Part shown: positions 34,904-42,744 of the stretch, in pieces
Position numbering within the stretch: the first letter of the stretch is position 1
Layout of the letters: each line of letters begins with the position of its first letter
Origin: Sporosarcina sp. ACRSL
Lineage (GTDB): Bacteria; Bacillota; Bacilli; Bacillales_A; Planococcaceae
Direction of reading: 5' to 3'
Assembly: GCF_022346605.1 (NCBI RefSeq)
Contig: NZ_JAKRNT010000007.1
Coordinates: forward strand, 62,001-126,000
Length of the DNA: 64,000 bases
Notes under the pieces: generated by a model
What the model was told of the DNA's origin: nothing
Database searches by the model: none
The model's input: only the letters and a program-made list of their open reading frames with translations
Position numbers and translations under genes: made by a program

Positions 34904-37900
34904 ATGGTTAAAAGGTCTCCCACTAAAAGAAAATTACGGTTGAGTGACCAACTTATTCTCAATCAATACATGTTAAATCAGTTTGAAGTAGAATCCTTTG
35001 ATAGTCTAACGAAAGATTTAAAAGAAGCATCATTAGAAGAATTAGATGTCGATAATATATCACGTTTTTATAAGCAGCTAACATCACGTTTAGTCCAAAG
35101 ACAAAACCTAAATGATGAGATCTTGCGACAGTATGATGAAAATATTGTGCGTTTCACTTTGGAAATTAGTCAACATCGTGAAGAAAGAATCAAGTGGAAA
35201 TACTTCCAATATCTATCCTTGCTCTTTACAGAAATATATTTAGATAAGTATTTTAATCAAAGAGAACGATTATTAATCGATTTGAATACTCTAGTTGCTA
35301 TTCAAAATAAAGAGTTGGCTAAGAAAGATCATCTTTCTGAGTATGTAGAAGATGATTTACGGAAATTAGCATTCTGGAATGCGACTGGTTCTGGAAAAAC
35401 ATTATTGATGCATGTGAATATTAAGCAATATCTTCACTATTTTTCCAAAAAACACCGACCAGATGAGTTGGCAAATATAATTCTTCTCACTCCAAGTGAA
35501 GACCTATCTATACAACATGAAAAGGAATTTGTGAAGTCTGGGATGAGAGCTGGTTTATTTGATAAGACAACTGGAGCACTATTTAAAGGACAGGAAATCT
35601 CCATTATTGATATTCACAAAATTAAAGATGAGATGGGTGAAAAGACTGTAGCAGTCGGAGCATTCGAAGGGAACAACCTAGTTTTAGTTGATGAAGGGCA
35701 TCGTGGATCTTCGGGAGACGAATGGAAGACGAAACGAGAGCAACTAAGTGAAAGTGGATTTGCTTTTGAATACTCAGCAACATTTGGACAAGCAGTAGCA
35801 AAAAAGAAAGATCTTATTGATGAGTATTCAAAATGTATACTGTTTGACTATTCTTATCGTTATTTTCATGCCGATGGATATGGAAAAGAGTATCAAATTT
35901 TGAATTTGCAAGATGATAAAGATGAAAAGGTACGTCATTTGTATCTTGTCGCCTGTTTACTGTCATTCTACCAGCAATTAAAAATCTATACTGATAATGA
36001 AATTTCCTATCGACCATTTTTCGTTGAAAAACCATTATGGGTATTTGTGGGCGGTAGTGTAAATGCACTCCGAAAACAACAAGGTAGGACTGTTTCTGAT
36101 GTTACGGATGTCCTTCTTTTCATTGCTCGATTCGTGAAGGAAGAAAACGAGAGTATTGGGCTATTAAAGTCTTTATTAAGCGGCAAGCCAGGTTTGCTAG
36201 ATGATAAGGAACAAGAAATCTTCAAAAATGCATTTACGTATTTAGCATCATTAAATAAATCAGCCGAAGAGATATATTTTGACACCTTAAAGATTTTGTT
36301 TAATTCATCGCAAGCTAGGACTACTCTTAGAGTAGAAAAGTTGAAGGGGCAAGAAGGAGAGCTTTCCTTACGATTAGGCGAGAATGACCCGTTTGGAGTC
36401 ATTAATGTTGGGGATGCTGCACAGCTATGGAAACTGTGTGAGGAGTACCCTGAACTATTAGCAACCGAACGAGATTTTTCGGAATCCTATTTTCATAAAA
36501 TCGACGAGAAAGATTCAAGTATCAATATTCTTATCGGTTCTAAAAAATTTACTGAGGGTTGGAGTAGCTGGCGTGTAAGTACAATGGGGTTAATGAACAT
36601 GGGAAGAAGTGAAGGCTCACAAATCATCCAATTGTTCGGCAGAGGGGTTCGGTTAAAAGGATATGAATTTAGCCTTAAAAGAAGTGATGCACTAAAAGGT
36701 CTTGTTCCTGAAGTACCGAATTTCAAATACTTAAAGTACATTGAAACGCTCAATATCTTCGGGATACATGCAGATTACATGCAACAATTCAAAGAGTATC
36801 TTGAAGAAGAAGGTATTAAGACAGAAGTAGATTTTGAAGAGTTTATGTTGCCTGTTATTCTTAATTATCAAAAACGGAAAGTCAACCTAAAAGCTCTACG
36901 ATTAAAAGACGGTATTAATTTTAAAAAGCAAGGGCCCAAGCCTATACTTTCTACTCCTTCTGAACCAGTACCCTCTTCACAAAAGGTGATTATTAATTGG
37001 TATCCAAAAATCCAGTTTAGAAATAGTCTTGATGGTGCAGGAAAGATGAGAGAAGTACAGATGGCTGTACTAAATGAGACAACATTAAAAAAACATCATA
37101 TTGCATTTATGGACATGGAATCCATTTACTTCGAGATGCAACGCTTCAAAAATGAGCGTACTTGGTATAATTTAGTTTTATCCAAAGAAAAAATAGTAGA
37201 ACTCCTAATCGATCAAACGTGGTATAAATTACAAATACCAGAACGAGAGCTAGAATTTAGCGATTTTAGCCAAGTTAAGCGATGGGAGGAAATTGCAATT
37301 GCACTTCTGAAAAAGTATTGCGAGAAGCAATACTTAAATGCAAAGAAGGCATTTGAAGCTCCTCATATGGAATACTACGAATTGGATGAAAATGATAAAA
37401 ACTTTATTAATGAATACCAAGTGTATGCAGATAAAGAATCAGAAGAAGGTCTCATTGAGGAACTTAAGAAACTAAAGAATGCTTTGGAGAATAAGCAACT
37501 TTTAGATATCGAGTTCGGTCAGTTCAAATCATTCTCATACGGGCAACATTTGTATGAACCATTGCTTTCTTTTGACGGTAACTCAACTTCTATTCGTATT
37601 AAACCAGTTGCGTTAAATGAAGAGGAATATTTGTTCCTAAAGGATTTAAAAATATTTTATGAGAAGAATAAAGGTTTTTTTAAGGATAAAGAGCTTTATG
37701 TCCTTAGGAACCAATCAAGAGGACGCGGCATTGGTTTCTTCGAAGCGGGCAACTTCCATCCAGACTTTATATTATGGATGCTTTACAATAATAAGCAGTA
37801 TATTACCTTTGCTGACCCGAAAGGTATCCGGAATCTTTCCATTACCGACCCGAAACTGGTCTTTTATCAGACGATCAAAGAAATGGAAGCGCGACTTGGA

Positions 37901-38074
37901 GATGATTCAGTTATCCTAAACTCATTCATCATTTCAAATACCTATTTTGCTGACCTTATTAATACTGGAACAACGCTACCTAAAGAAGAAATGGAATCAA
38001 GAAATATACTGTTCCAATTTGATGATAGGGAAACGTATATTGATACAATGATCAAGAAAATTATTGAAGCATAA
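34904..38074 (+). CDS. Type III-like restriction helicase/endonuclease (Res-like)
   Basis: A 1056-residue SF2 protein: Walker A NATGSGKT near residue 165, DEGH box LVDEGHRGSS near 263 (DEAH variant), SATFGQA (motif III) and QLFGRGVRLKG (motif VI) near 578. Near the C-terminus HPDFILWMLYNNKQYITFADPKG fits a PD-(D/E)XK nuclease (PD then DPK, about 953-974), the usual Res arrangement. It should cut unmethylated DNA after ATP-dependent movement. The ATG is 14 bases after the methylase stop with GGGGGC upstream. A strong terminator follows, so the system is a three-gene operon. Confidence 0.9.
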   Translation: MVKRSPTKRKLRLSDQLILNQYMLNQFEVESFDSLTKDLKEASLEELDVDNISRFYKQLTSRLVQRQNLNDEILRQYDENIVRFTLEISQHREERIKWKYFQYLSLLFTEIYLDKYFNQRERLLIDLNTLVAIQNKELAKKDHLSEYVEDDLRKLAFWNATGSGKTLLMHVNIKQYLHYFSKKHRPDELANIILLTPSEDLSIQHEKEFVKSGMRAGLFDKTTGALFKGQEISIIDIHKIKDEMGEKTVAVGAFEGNNLVLVDEGHRGSSGDEWKTKREQLSESGFAFEYSATFGQAVAKKKDLIDEYSKCILFDYSYRYFHADGYGKEYQILNLQDDKDEKVRHLYLVACLLSFYQQLKIYTDNEISYRPFFVEKPLWVFVGGSVNALRKQQGRTVSDVTDVLLFIARFVKEENESIGLLKSLLSGKPGLLDDKEQEIFKNAFTYLASLNKSAEEIYFDTLKILFNSSQARTTLRVEKLKGQEGELSLRLGENDPFGVINVGDAAQLWKLCEEYPELLATERDFSESYFHKIDEKDSSINILIGSKKFTEGWSSWRVSTMGLMNMGRSEGSQIIQLFGRGVRLKGYEFSLKRSDALKGLVPEVPNFKYLKYIETLNIFGIHADYMQQFKEYLEEEGIKTEVDFEEFMLPVILNYQKRKVNLKALRLKDGINFKKQGPKPILSTPSEPVPSSQKVIINWYPKIQFRNSLDGAGKMREVQMAVLNETTLKKHHIAFMDMESIYFEMQRFKNERTWYNLVLSKEKIVELLIDQTWYKLQIPERELEFSDFSQVKRWEEIAIALLKKYCEKQYLNAKKAFEAPHMEYYELDENDKNFINEYQVYADKESEEGLIEELKKLKNALENKQLLDIEFGQFKSFSYGQHLYEPLLSFDGNSTSIRIKPVALNEEEYLFLKDLKIFYEKNKGFFKDKELYVLRNQSRGRGIGFFEAGNFHPDFILWMLYNNKQYITFADPKGIRNLSITDPKLVFYQTIKEMEARLGDDSVILNSFIISNTYFADLINTGTTLPKEEMESRNILFQFDDRETYIDTMIKKIIEA

Positions 38075-38078
38075 ATCT

Positions 38079-38118
38079 GACCGTTTAGTAACAATGATAG
38101 TTGCTAAACGGTCTTTTT
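38079..38118 (+). terminator. Intrinsic terminator of the restriction operon
   Basis: GACCGTTTAGTAAC / GTTGCTAAACGGTC stem then TTTTTAT, starting five bases after the Res-like stop codon. Confidence 0.85.
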
Positions 38119-38245
38119 ATTTTTGAAGCACCTTCCTGCCATTGTACCAAGGTACTAATTATTAGCAATTACACACTTAAATTATCTGAAAAGTGTATTT
38201 AGAATGTGATATAATAACCATAAGAAAAATAGGAGGGTGTTACCT

Positions 38246-38554
38246 ATGCTTAAATCACATATTATTTGGGGAAATTATCCAGAAACGGAGGATTTGATTG
38301 AAGAATTACAGCAACAGGAGTTGGCTATCATTACTGTCATCGATAATGAAATAAATAGTGGGTTGAAGAGGCAAGGGGATATTGTATATGCTTCAAAAGA
38401 ATATGTCGAAGATGCTAGACTTAGCCAGGTAAGCCAGGTAACAGAATTCCACTATTATTATATTGCTCCACCCAGAAGGAAAGATGGCGTCGCTTGGAAG
38501 GTTAAGAAAGTGAATGGATTGTTACATGAATTTCTGTCTGATAAAAAGTGCTAG
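38246..38554 (+). CDS. Hypothetical protein, 102 aa
   Basis: Soluble protein starting MLKSHIIWGNYPETEDLIEE, with a central IVYASKEYVEDARL and a YYYIAPPRRKDGVAWKV segment near the end. GGAGGG lies 8 bases upstream of the ATG at 38246. Not recognised. It has its own promoter region (ATATAATAACC before it) and lies just outside the restriction operon. Confidence 0.6.
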   Translation: MLKSHIIWGNYPETEDLIEELQQQELAIITVIDNEINSGLKRQGDIVYASKEYVEDARLSQVSQVTEFHYYYIAPPRRKDGVAWKVKKVNGLLHEFLSDKKC

Positions 38555-38703
38555 GCAATTGCACCGAATATGATATTAAATGTAAAAGGAAACTAATTAG
38601 ACTCCTGAAAAGTGATAGATCTCAAGATATCCCATGTAGGGTCTTGCCAAAAAAACAGGGTGTTATTTTAGATCCAGTGATTTGTACCATCTTTTTTATT
38701 AGT

Positions 38704-38730
38704 GCCACCCTAATTAAGGTGGTTTTTTTA
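38704..38730 (+). terminator. Intrinsic terminator
   Basis: GCCACC / GGTGGTTTTTTTA stem with a 9-base loop; it ends the transcript of the 102-residue gene. Confidence 0.75.
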
Positions 38731-38734
38731 TTAG

Positions 38735-38763
38735 TTGATAACGGAACACTTGTTCTGTACAAT
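38735..38763 (+). promoter_or_regulatory. Promoter with SOS-box-like operator between -35 and -10
   Basis: TTGATA (-35), a 17-base spacer and TACAAT (-10). The spacer contains CGGAACACTTGTTCTG, a GAAC-N4-GTTC palindrome that matches most of the Bacillus LexA/DinR box. A ribosome site AGAGGGAG and a GTG follow at once, but the frame reads only MKLWLDR before a stop (38787-38810), so its immediate target seems truncated. The YolD-like gene 175 bases further on is the plausible present target. Confidence 0.6.
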
Positions 38764-38983
38764 ATAATAAAGAAGAGGGAGTTTGTGTGAAACTTTGGTT
38801 AGATAGATAATATATGGTCATGGGATGTACATTGCAAGTGATGGATTAATTAGTAGGCTGATTATAAAACTGTTGCTGGTTGATTAGGTATCATTCAGTG
38901 CATATTGTTATTTACGCCAAGCCAAACGAACCTTTACAAGTATTAATGTAATAGCACTTATACCCGTTGCTTATAGAGAGAGG

Positions 38984-39340
38984 ATGAATCGTTTAATGAA
39001 TATAGATGGAGAAATAAAAGATCGAGGGCGAATTAAATGGACAGCGATGATGCTGCCAGAACATTTAACTGAACTAAGAAACTGGCACACTGAAGATGAT
39101 AGGACTGTCCGGCCGGAACTAACAGAATGGGATTTGGCGGCCATTCAAGAAGAAATTGAAATAGCATATAGACGAAAATGCGAAACGTTAATAAAGACTT
39201 GGCGGAACAATCACATATTCGAATACCAGGGTATTATCGAAACAATTGATCTACATAACAAATTAATCCTGCTTGCAGACCCATTTGGCGATCTCCAAAT
39301 CTCAATCGAACAGATTATATCTGTACAAAGTATCAACTGA
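38984..39340 (+). CDS. YolD-like protein
   Basis: A 118-residue protein with the YolD signature RGRIKWTAMMLPEHLTELRNW near residues 14-35. In Bacillus, YolD-like proteins are normally encoded just before UvrX/YqjW-type Y-family polymerases in SOS operons; here no polymerase gene follows, so the partner is missing. Two starts are possible: 38984 (GAGAGAGG is too close) and 38996 (MNIDGEI, 12 bases from the same site). The SOS-like promoter at 38735 supports damage-inducible expression. Confidence 0.75.
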   Translation: MNRLMNIDGEIKDRGRIKWTAMMLPEHLTELRNWHTEDDRTVRPELTEWDLAAIQEEIEIAYRRKCETLIKTWRNNHIFEYQGIIETIDLHNKLILLADPFGDLQISIEQIISVQSIN

Positions 39341-39427
39341 ATAATTCTAGTCTTTTTTGTTAGGAGAGTATAAAAATAAAAGGACTATATAATCCAATAT
39401 CGAATTAAGGCACTAGGGGGGGATAAA

Positions 39428-40495
39428 ATGAATGATTTGAAATTGAAAAGGCTTTTTTTAGTTTTTATAGCGTTTGTGTTGATCGTCGGTTTTATGCCAA
39501 CGGTAGATGCAGCAACAAAAGAATTAAAAGTGCATTTTATTGATGTAGGGCAAGGGGATTCAATCCTGATCCAATCGCCAAACGGTAAGAACATGCTTGT
39601 GGATGGTGGTCCGAAATCGGCAGGAAACCATGTTGTCGAATTTCTGAAGGGAAAAGGCGTTAAAAAACTAGACTACATTGTAGCTACTCATCCGGATGCA
39701 GACCATATTGGCGGATTGATTGAAGTATTGAATACGTTTAATGTTACTAATTTTGTAGACTCAGGTTATGTTCATACGTCACAAACTTACTTTGAATTAC
39801 TGACGCTAATTGACAAAAAGAACATCAAATTTTCCGTTGCTGAAGAATTGGATAAAATCCCACTGGATCCTCACATGATTATCCGAGTTCTATATGCTGA
39901 TGAAAATGCAGAAGAAAGCAACGATGCCTCAATCGTTTTGAAGGCGACATACAACAAAATATCATTCTTATTGATGGGCGATGCTGATACGGCAATCGAG
40001 GACTATATTCGGGGTAAGTATGATGTTTCTGCCACTGTTCTCAAAAACGGTCACCACGGATCAAACACAAGCAGTTCAGCTGCTTTTATCAGTAATGTAT
40101 CACCTAAGGTCGCCATATTATCATATGGCAAAAATAACAGCTACGGCCATCCGAATTCAGCTGTCGAAGTAAGGTTAAATAATATTGGCGCGAAAACTTA
40201 CAAGACAGCTGTTGATTGTGATATAACAGTCGCAACGGACGGTGTAAAACATTTTGTCTCAAATAGCTGTGGAAAAACCGTTGCCAAACCTGTACCAAAG
40301 CCAATAGAAAAACAAGTAGCTAAGCCAAAACCAAGCGGCGATCCTACAAATGGAACATATGTTATTCCAGGAGCACCAACAGTTTTTAAAAACTGTACGG
40401 AGCTTCGAAAATACTATCCTAAGGGTGTGAGTAGCAGTCACCCTGCATATTCCCCTAAACATGATCGGGATAAAGATGGGTGGGGGTGTGAGTGA
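39428..40495 (+). CDS. Exported metallo-beta-lactamase-fold hydrolase with Excalibur domain
   Basis: A 355-residue protein with an N-terminal signal peptide (LKRLFLVFIAFVLIVGFMP, cleavage near VDA-AT). The ComEC-C-like metallo-beta-lactamase domain has FIDVGQGDSILI, ATHPDADHIGG (HxDxDH), a LLMGDAD strand and KNGHHGS. A Pro/Lys-rich linker leads to a C-terminal Excalibur calcium-binding motif, DRDKDGWGCE. Similar domains in ComEC degrade one DNA strand, so an extracellular nuclease or phosphodiesterase role is likely. The stop overlaps the start of the DUF3006-like gene by one base. Confidence 0.88.
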   Translation: MNDLKLKRLFLVFIAFVLIVGFMPTVDAATKELKVHFIDVGQGDSILIQSPNGKNMLVDGGPKSAGNHVVEFLKGKGVKKLDYIVATHPDADHIGGLIEVLNTFNVTNFVDSGYVHTSQTYFELLTLIDKKNIKFSVAEELDKIPLDPHMIIRVLYADENAEESNDASIVLKATYNKISFLLMGDADTAIEDYIRGKYDVSATVLKNGHHGSNTSSSAAFISNVSPKVAILSYGKNNSYGHPNSAVEVRLNNIGAKTYKTAVDCDITVATDGVKHFVSNSCGKTVAKPVPKPIEKQVAKPKPSGDPTNGTYVIPGAPTVFKNCTELRKYYPKGVSSSHPAYSPKHDRDKDGWGCE

Positions 40496-40728
40496 TGAAA
40501 ACGAAATATACACTCGATCGAATTGAAAATGATATGTATGTTTTATTGGAATATCCTACTGAAGAAAGACAGCTTTTGATACCGGTTAATAAATACACCG
40601 GAAAGCTTGCTGAAGGTGATATTGTATTAATAGAAGGCGAAATGATCGTAGAAGTATTAAAACAGGAAACGAATGATATGAAAGAAAAAGTGAGCAGCTT
40701 GCTCGAAAGATTGAAGAACAAGAAATAA
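40495..40728 (+). CDS. DUF3006-like small protein
   Basis: A 77-residue protein, MKTKYTLDRIENDMYVLLEY then EGDIVLIEGEMIVEV and a charged helical tail. DUF3006 proteins (often DRxE.D.AVL at the start) commonly sit beside secreted MBL-fold hydrolases, as here; their role is unknown. The ATG overlaps the hydrolase stop (TGATG), so translation is coupled. About 700 bases without an intact gene follow. Confidence 0.75.
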   Translation: MKTKYTLDRIENDMYVLLEYPTEERQLLIPVNKYTGKLAEGDIVLIEGEMIVEVLKQETNDMKEKVSSLLERLKNKK

Positions 40729-40794
40729 TAATATTAGGGGGTTTATTAGGGAATATTGTTGGTTGGAATAAATTACCAAATAACAAAATGTTGT

Positions 40795-40824
40795 GGGGCT
40801 TAATTCGCATATGAATTAAGTCCC
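40795..40824 (+). terminator. Inverted repeat, possible terminator
   Basis: GGGGCTTAATTC / GAATTAAGTCCC around GCATAT, then CTGTTGTTATATT. It lies 67 bases after the DUF3006-like gene. Confidence 0.5.
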
Positions 40825-41044
40825 TGTTGTTATATTAACAATTGATTGACTTTATACGTTATATTAGGACAACAGTTATCATACAATCTTTCAAATGATG
40901 CATATGTTTCGTTACTGCATAAACATAATTCCTCTTAAGTTAGAGAAAATCCTTCGGAAGTGTTGAAGTTGTACCCCAGTTTCCGATAGAAAAGTGACTA
41001 ACGCGTGAAAGAATAGGTTGAATGCTATCATTTTTTCATAGAAA

Positions 41045-41285
41045 ATCACGCTTCAAGACAAGTAACGAGTGCCAAAACTGCTCGTCAAACTGCAATTCAC
41101 GATTGCTCGAAAAATAATGATTTTCGATTGTCTCGAATGCTCAACAAGCAATTGCTTCCTAACCTCTTCACTTCTTTTTTAATGCAGATGGGGAAGTCAA
41201 GTGCACCTGTTAAATAGAAGAATTCATCGGTAAAGTAGTCTTAGTGGCTTTCTGAAGTTCCAAATAAATGTTCTATGTACCTTTT
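41045..41285 (-). pseudogene. Decayed copy of the tail of the GHKL three-gene operon
   Basis: GAGTGCCAAAACTGCTCGTCAAA and CATCGGTAAAGTAGTC recur here and within 45711-45905, with about three quarters identity between, in the same orientation. After 41240 the text jumps to GGCTTTCTGAAGTYCCA, which matches 46217-46240 of the neighbouring gene. So this is an internally deleted relic of genes homologous to 45230-45991 and 45981-46835. No open frame remains. Confidence 0.75.
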
Positions 41286-41384
41286 GGTCAATATAAAAAC
41301 ACAGCAGTAAAAGGTTGTTTTTCTTGAAGAAATGAGCCGCTGAGGCTTATTTTATCAGAGCTAATTGTATGGTGGAATTTAAAT

Positions 41385-41412
41385 GAGCGGCTCATAATTG
41401 AGCCGCTCATTT
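41385..41412 (-). terminator. Terminator built from GAGCGGCTC inverted repeats
   Basis: GAGCGGCTC (41385-41393), ATAATT, GAGCCGCTC (41400-41408), a perfect stem that flanks the end of the DGQHR gene. Ts follow on the plus strand, As precede it on that strand, so it may stop transcripts both ways. Confidence 0.7.
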
Positions 41413-42498
41413 TTATTTGTTAATTAGTTTGTTTTTTAAAGCTTCGTATACACCATTAATACCTGCGCTGGTTCCTGTAAATACAAACTTATTCTTTTCA
41501 GGAATATAGCTACCTCCATAACCTTCCCATACAGAACTACTGTGGGACCAATCAATAGTGCCTAATTTTTTAACCTCGCTTTGCCAATCAAGGTTATTTT
41601 GAACATAAATTACTTCGTTTAAATACTTTCCAATCCCTTGTAAGGTAGCCGCTGTACCAATAATGTATCTATCGCGATTAGAAGCATCTTCTGGTAATAC
41701 TTCAAATAATAAATTAAGAATTTCATCTAGCGTATTGCGATATTCAGTATAGGTTTCGATGTCTAATTTGCCATCTTTATCTTTATTAGCCCCTGTAATG
41801 ATATAACATAGCATATTTCTTAATGTGGAGAGAACCATGAGCTTCCCTTTGTTACCACGAATTTGAGTTTTTTCAGTTTCAACCTCTAATCTTAGTAATT
41901 GTTCATTATTTTTAGCTAAATCTTTAGCTAATTTACTATATTGATCGCTTGAGTCAAAGTTTAGTGCAATTGATTTATTAGGTTTACCAGCTAATAGATT
42001 TAAGTCATGGAATAATTGTTGTTCCCCTTTTTGGTCAATTCCTGTGAAAATCACCACAGGAATAGTCATATTTCCTAAGGTGTTAAGTTTTTGTTTAAGG
42101 ATTTCTATTTCGTTATTATTGGTTGACTTCTGGATCTTATCCTGCAAATTCTCGATTGCCAATTTAATTCCTTCATAACGATGTTGTCCATCATTTATAG
42201 AAAAAACAGTGCTAATATCAACGTCAATAGTTGATTCATCCTCGTTATACTGAATTTCATTTTTACAAGTTACTGTAATAGCACTTAAAAACGTCAATCT
42301 TTTTTTATCAATACCATCTAAAATATACTTTGCTATTGATTTGACACGAGCTTTATTTAATTTTCGTTGAACTTCTGGAAAAACCTTAAAGAAATTTTCA
42401 AGGTTATTGAATGGAATCATTGTTACATAAGTGTCTCTTCCAAATTGCCTGCCCTTCGAACCTTTAAATGAAATTATAATTGAATTTGCTACTGACAT
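41413..42498 (-). CDS. DGQHR-domain (DndB-like) protein
   Basis: A 361-residue protein of the DGQHR/DndB-like superfamily: VFSINDGQHRYEGI near residues 95-108, with upstream AKYILDGI and downstream LFHDLNLLAGKPNKSIAL, both typical of the group. DndB controls expression of DNA phosphorothioation genes in Dnd systems; other DGQHR proteins accompany diverse defence genes. Here no dnd or ssp gene is present. It is divergent from a GHKL ATPase gene, and AGCGGCTC motifs lie around both, so it may be the regulator or partner of that ATPase. The ribosome site (GGGGTGATAAA) is close to the ATG. Confidence 0.82.
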   Translation of the reverse strand: MSVANSIIISFKGSKGRQFGRDTYVTMIPFNNLENFFKVFPEVQRKLNKARVKSIAKYILDGIDKKRLTFLSAITVTCKNEIQYNEDESTIDVDISTVFSINDGQHRYEGIKLAIENLQDKIQKSTNNNEIEILKQKLNTLGNMTIPVVIFTGIDQKGEQQLFHDLNLLAGKPNKSIALNFDSSDQYSKLAKDLAKNNEQLLRLEVETEKTQIRGNKGKLMVLSTLRNMLCYIITGANKDKDGKLDIETYTEYRNTLDEILNLLFEVLPEDASNRDRYIIGTAATLQGIGKYLNEVIYVQNNLDWQSEVKKLGTIDWSHSSSVWEGYGGSYIPEKNKFVFTGTSAGINGVYEALKNKLINK

Positions 42499-42584
42499 TT
42501 TATCACCCCAAATTTATTATGTATTAAATTTACCACTATTAACAATCTGAAGCAACATGTAATTCAATTAAAAGCCAAAATAAC

Positions 42585-42592
42585 GAGCCGCT
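42585..42592. promoter_or_regulatory. AGCGGCTC motif upstream of the DGQHR gene
   Basis: GAGCCGCT in the divergent intergenic region, inverse of the copy at 42713. Further copies lie at 41334, 41385 and 41400. Candidate operator half-site. Confidence 0.35.
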
Positions 42593-42671
42593 GAATAAAA
42601 CAGAAATGAATAGGGGTTTCGTAAAATGCACCCTCGTTTTTAATTTTTACAACTACTATTGATAAATAAGG

Positions 42672-42721
42672 TTGACAAGTGAATAGATTTGTTGTTTAAT
42701 AGCTTCAAAGCTGAGCGGCTC
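42672..42721 (+). promoter_or_regulatory. Promoter of the GHKL ATPase gene with candidate operator
   Basis: TTGACA (42672-42677), 17-base spacer, TTTAAT (42695-42700). The motif GAGCGGCTC (42713-42721) lies just past the expected transcription start, a good position for a repressor site. The ribosome site AGGAGG follows 13 bases later. Confidence 0.6.
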
Positions 42722-42744
42722 AAATATAATAGGAGGTAATTGAT

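Noticed and set aside
29004..38074. Full DISARM or BREX system
   Set aside because: SNF2 and adenine methylase genes are present, but no DUF1998, MIT-helicase, PLD, PglZ or BrxC-like gene was seen.
38548..38790. 80-codon frame MLGNCTEYDIKC after the 102-residue gene
   Set aside because: It runs through a terminator and the SOS-like promoter and starts inside the end of the upstream gene; taken as chance.
41413..42498. Dnd or Ssp phosphorothioation system
   Set aside because: Only a DGQHR/DndB-like protein is present; no cysteine desulfurase, DndC/SspD-like or Fe-S gene nearby.
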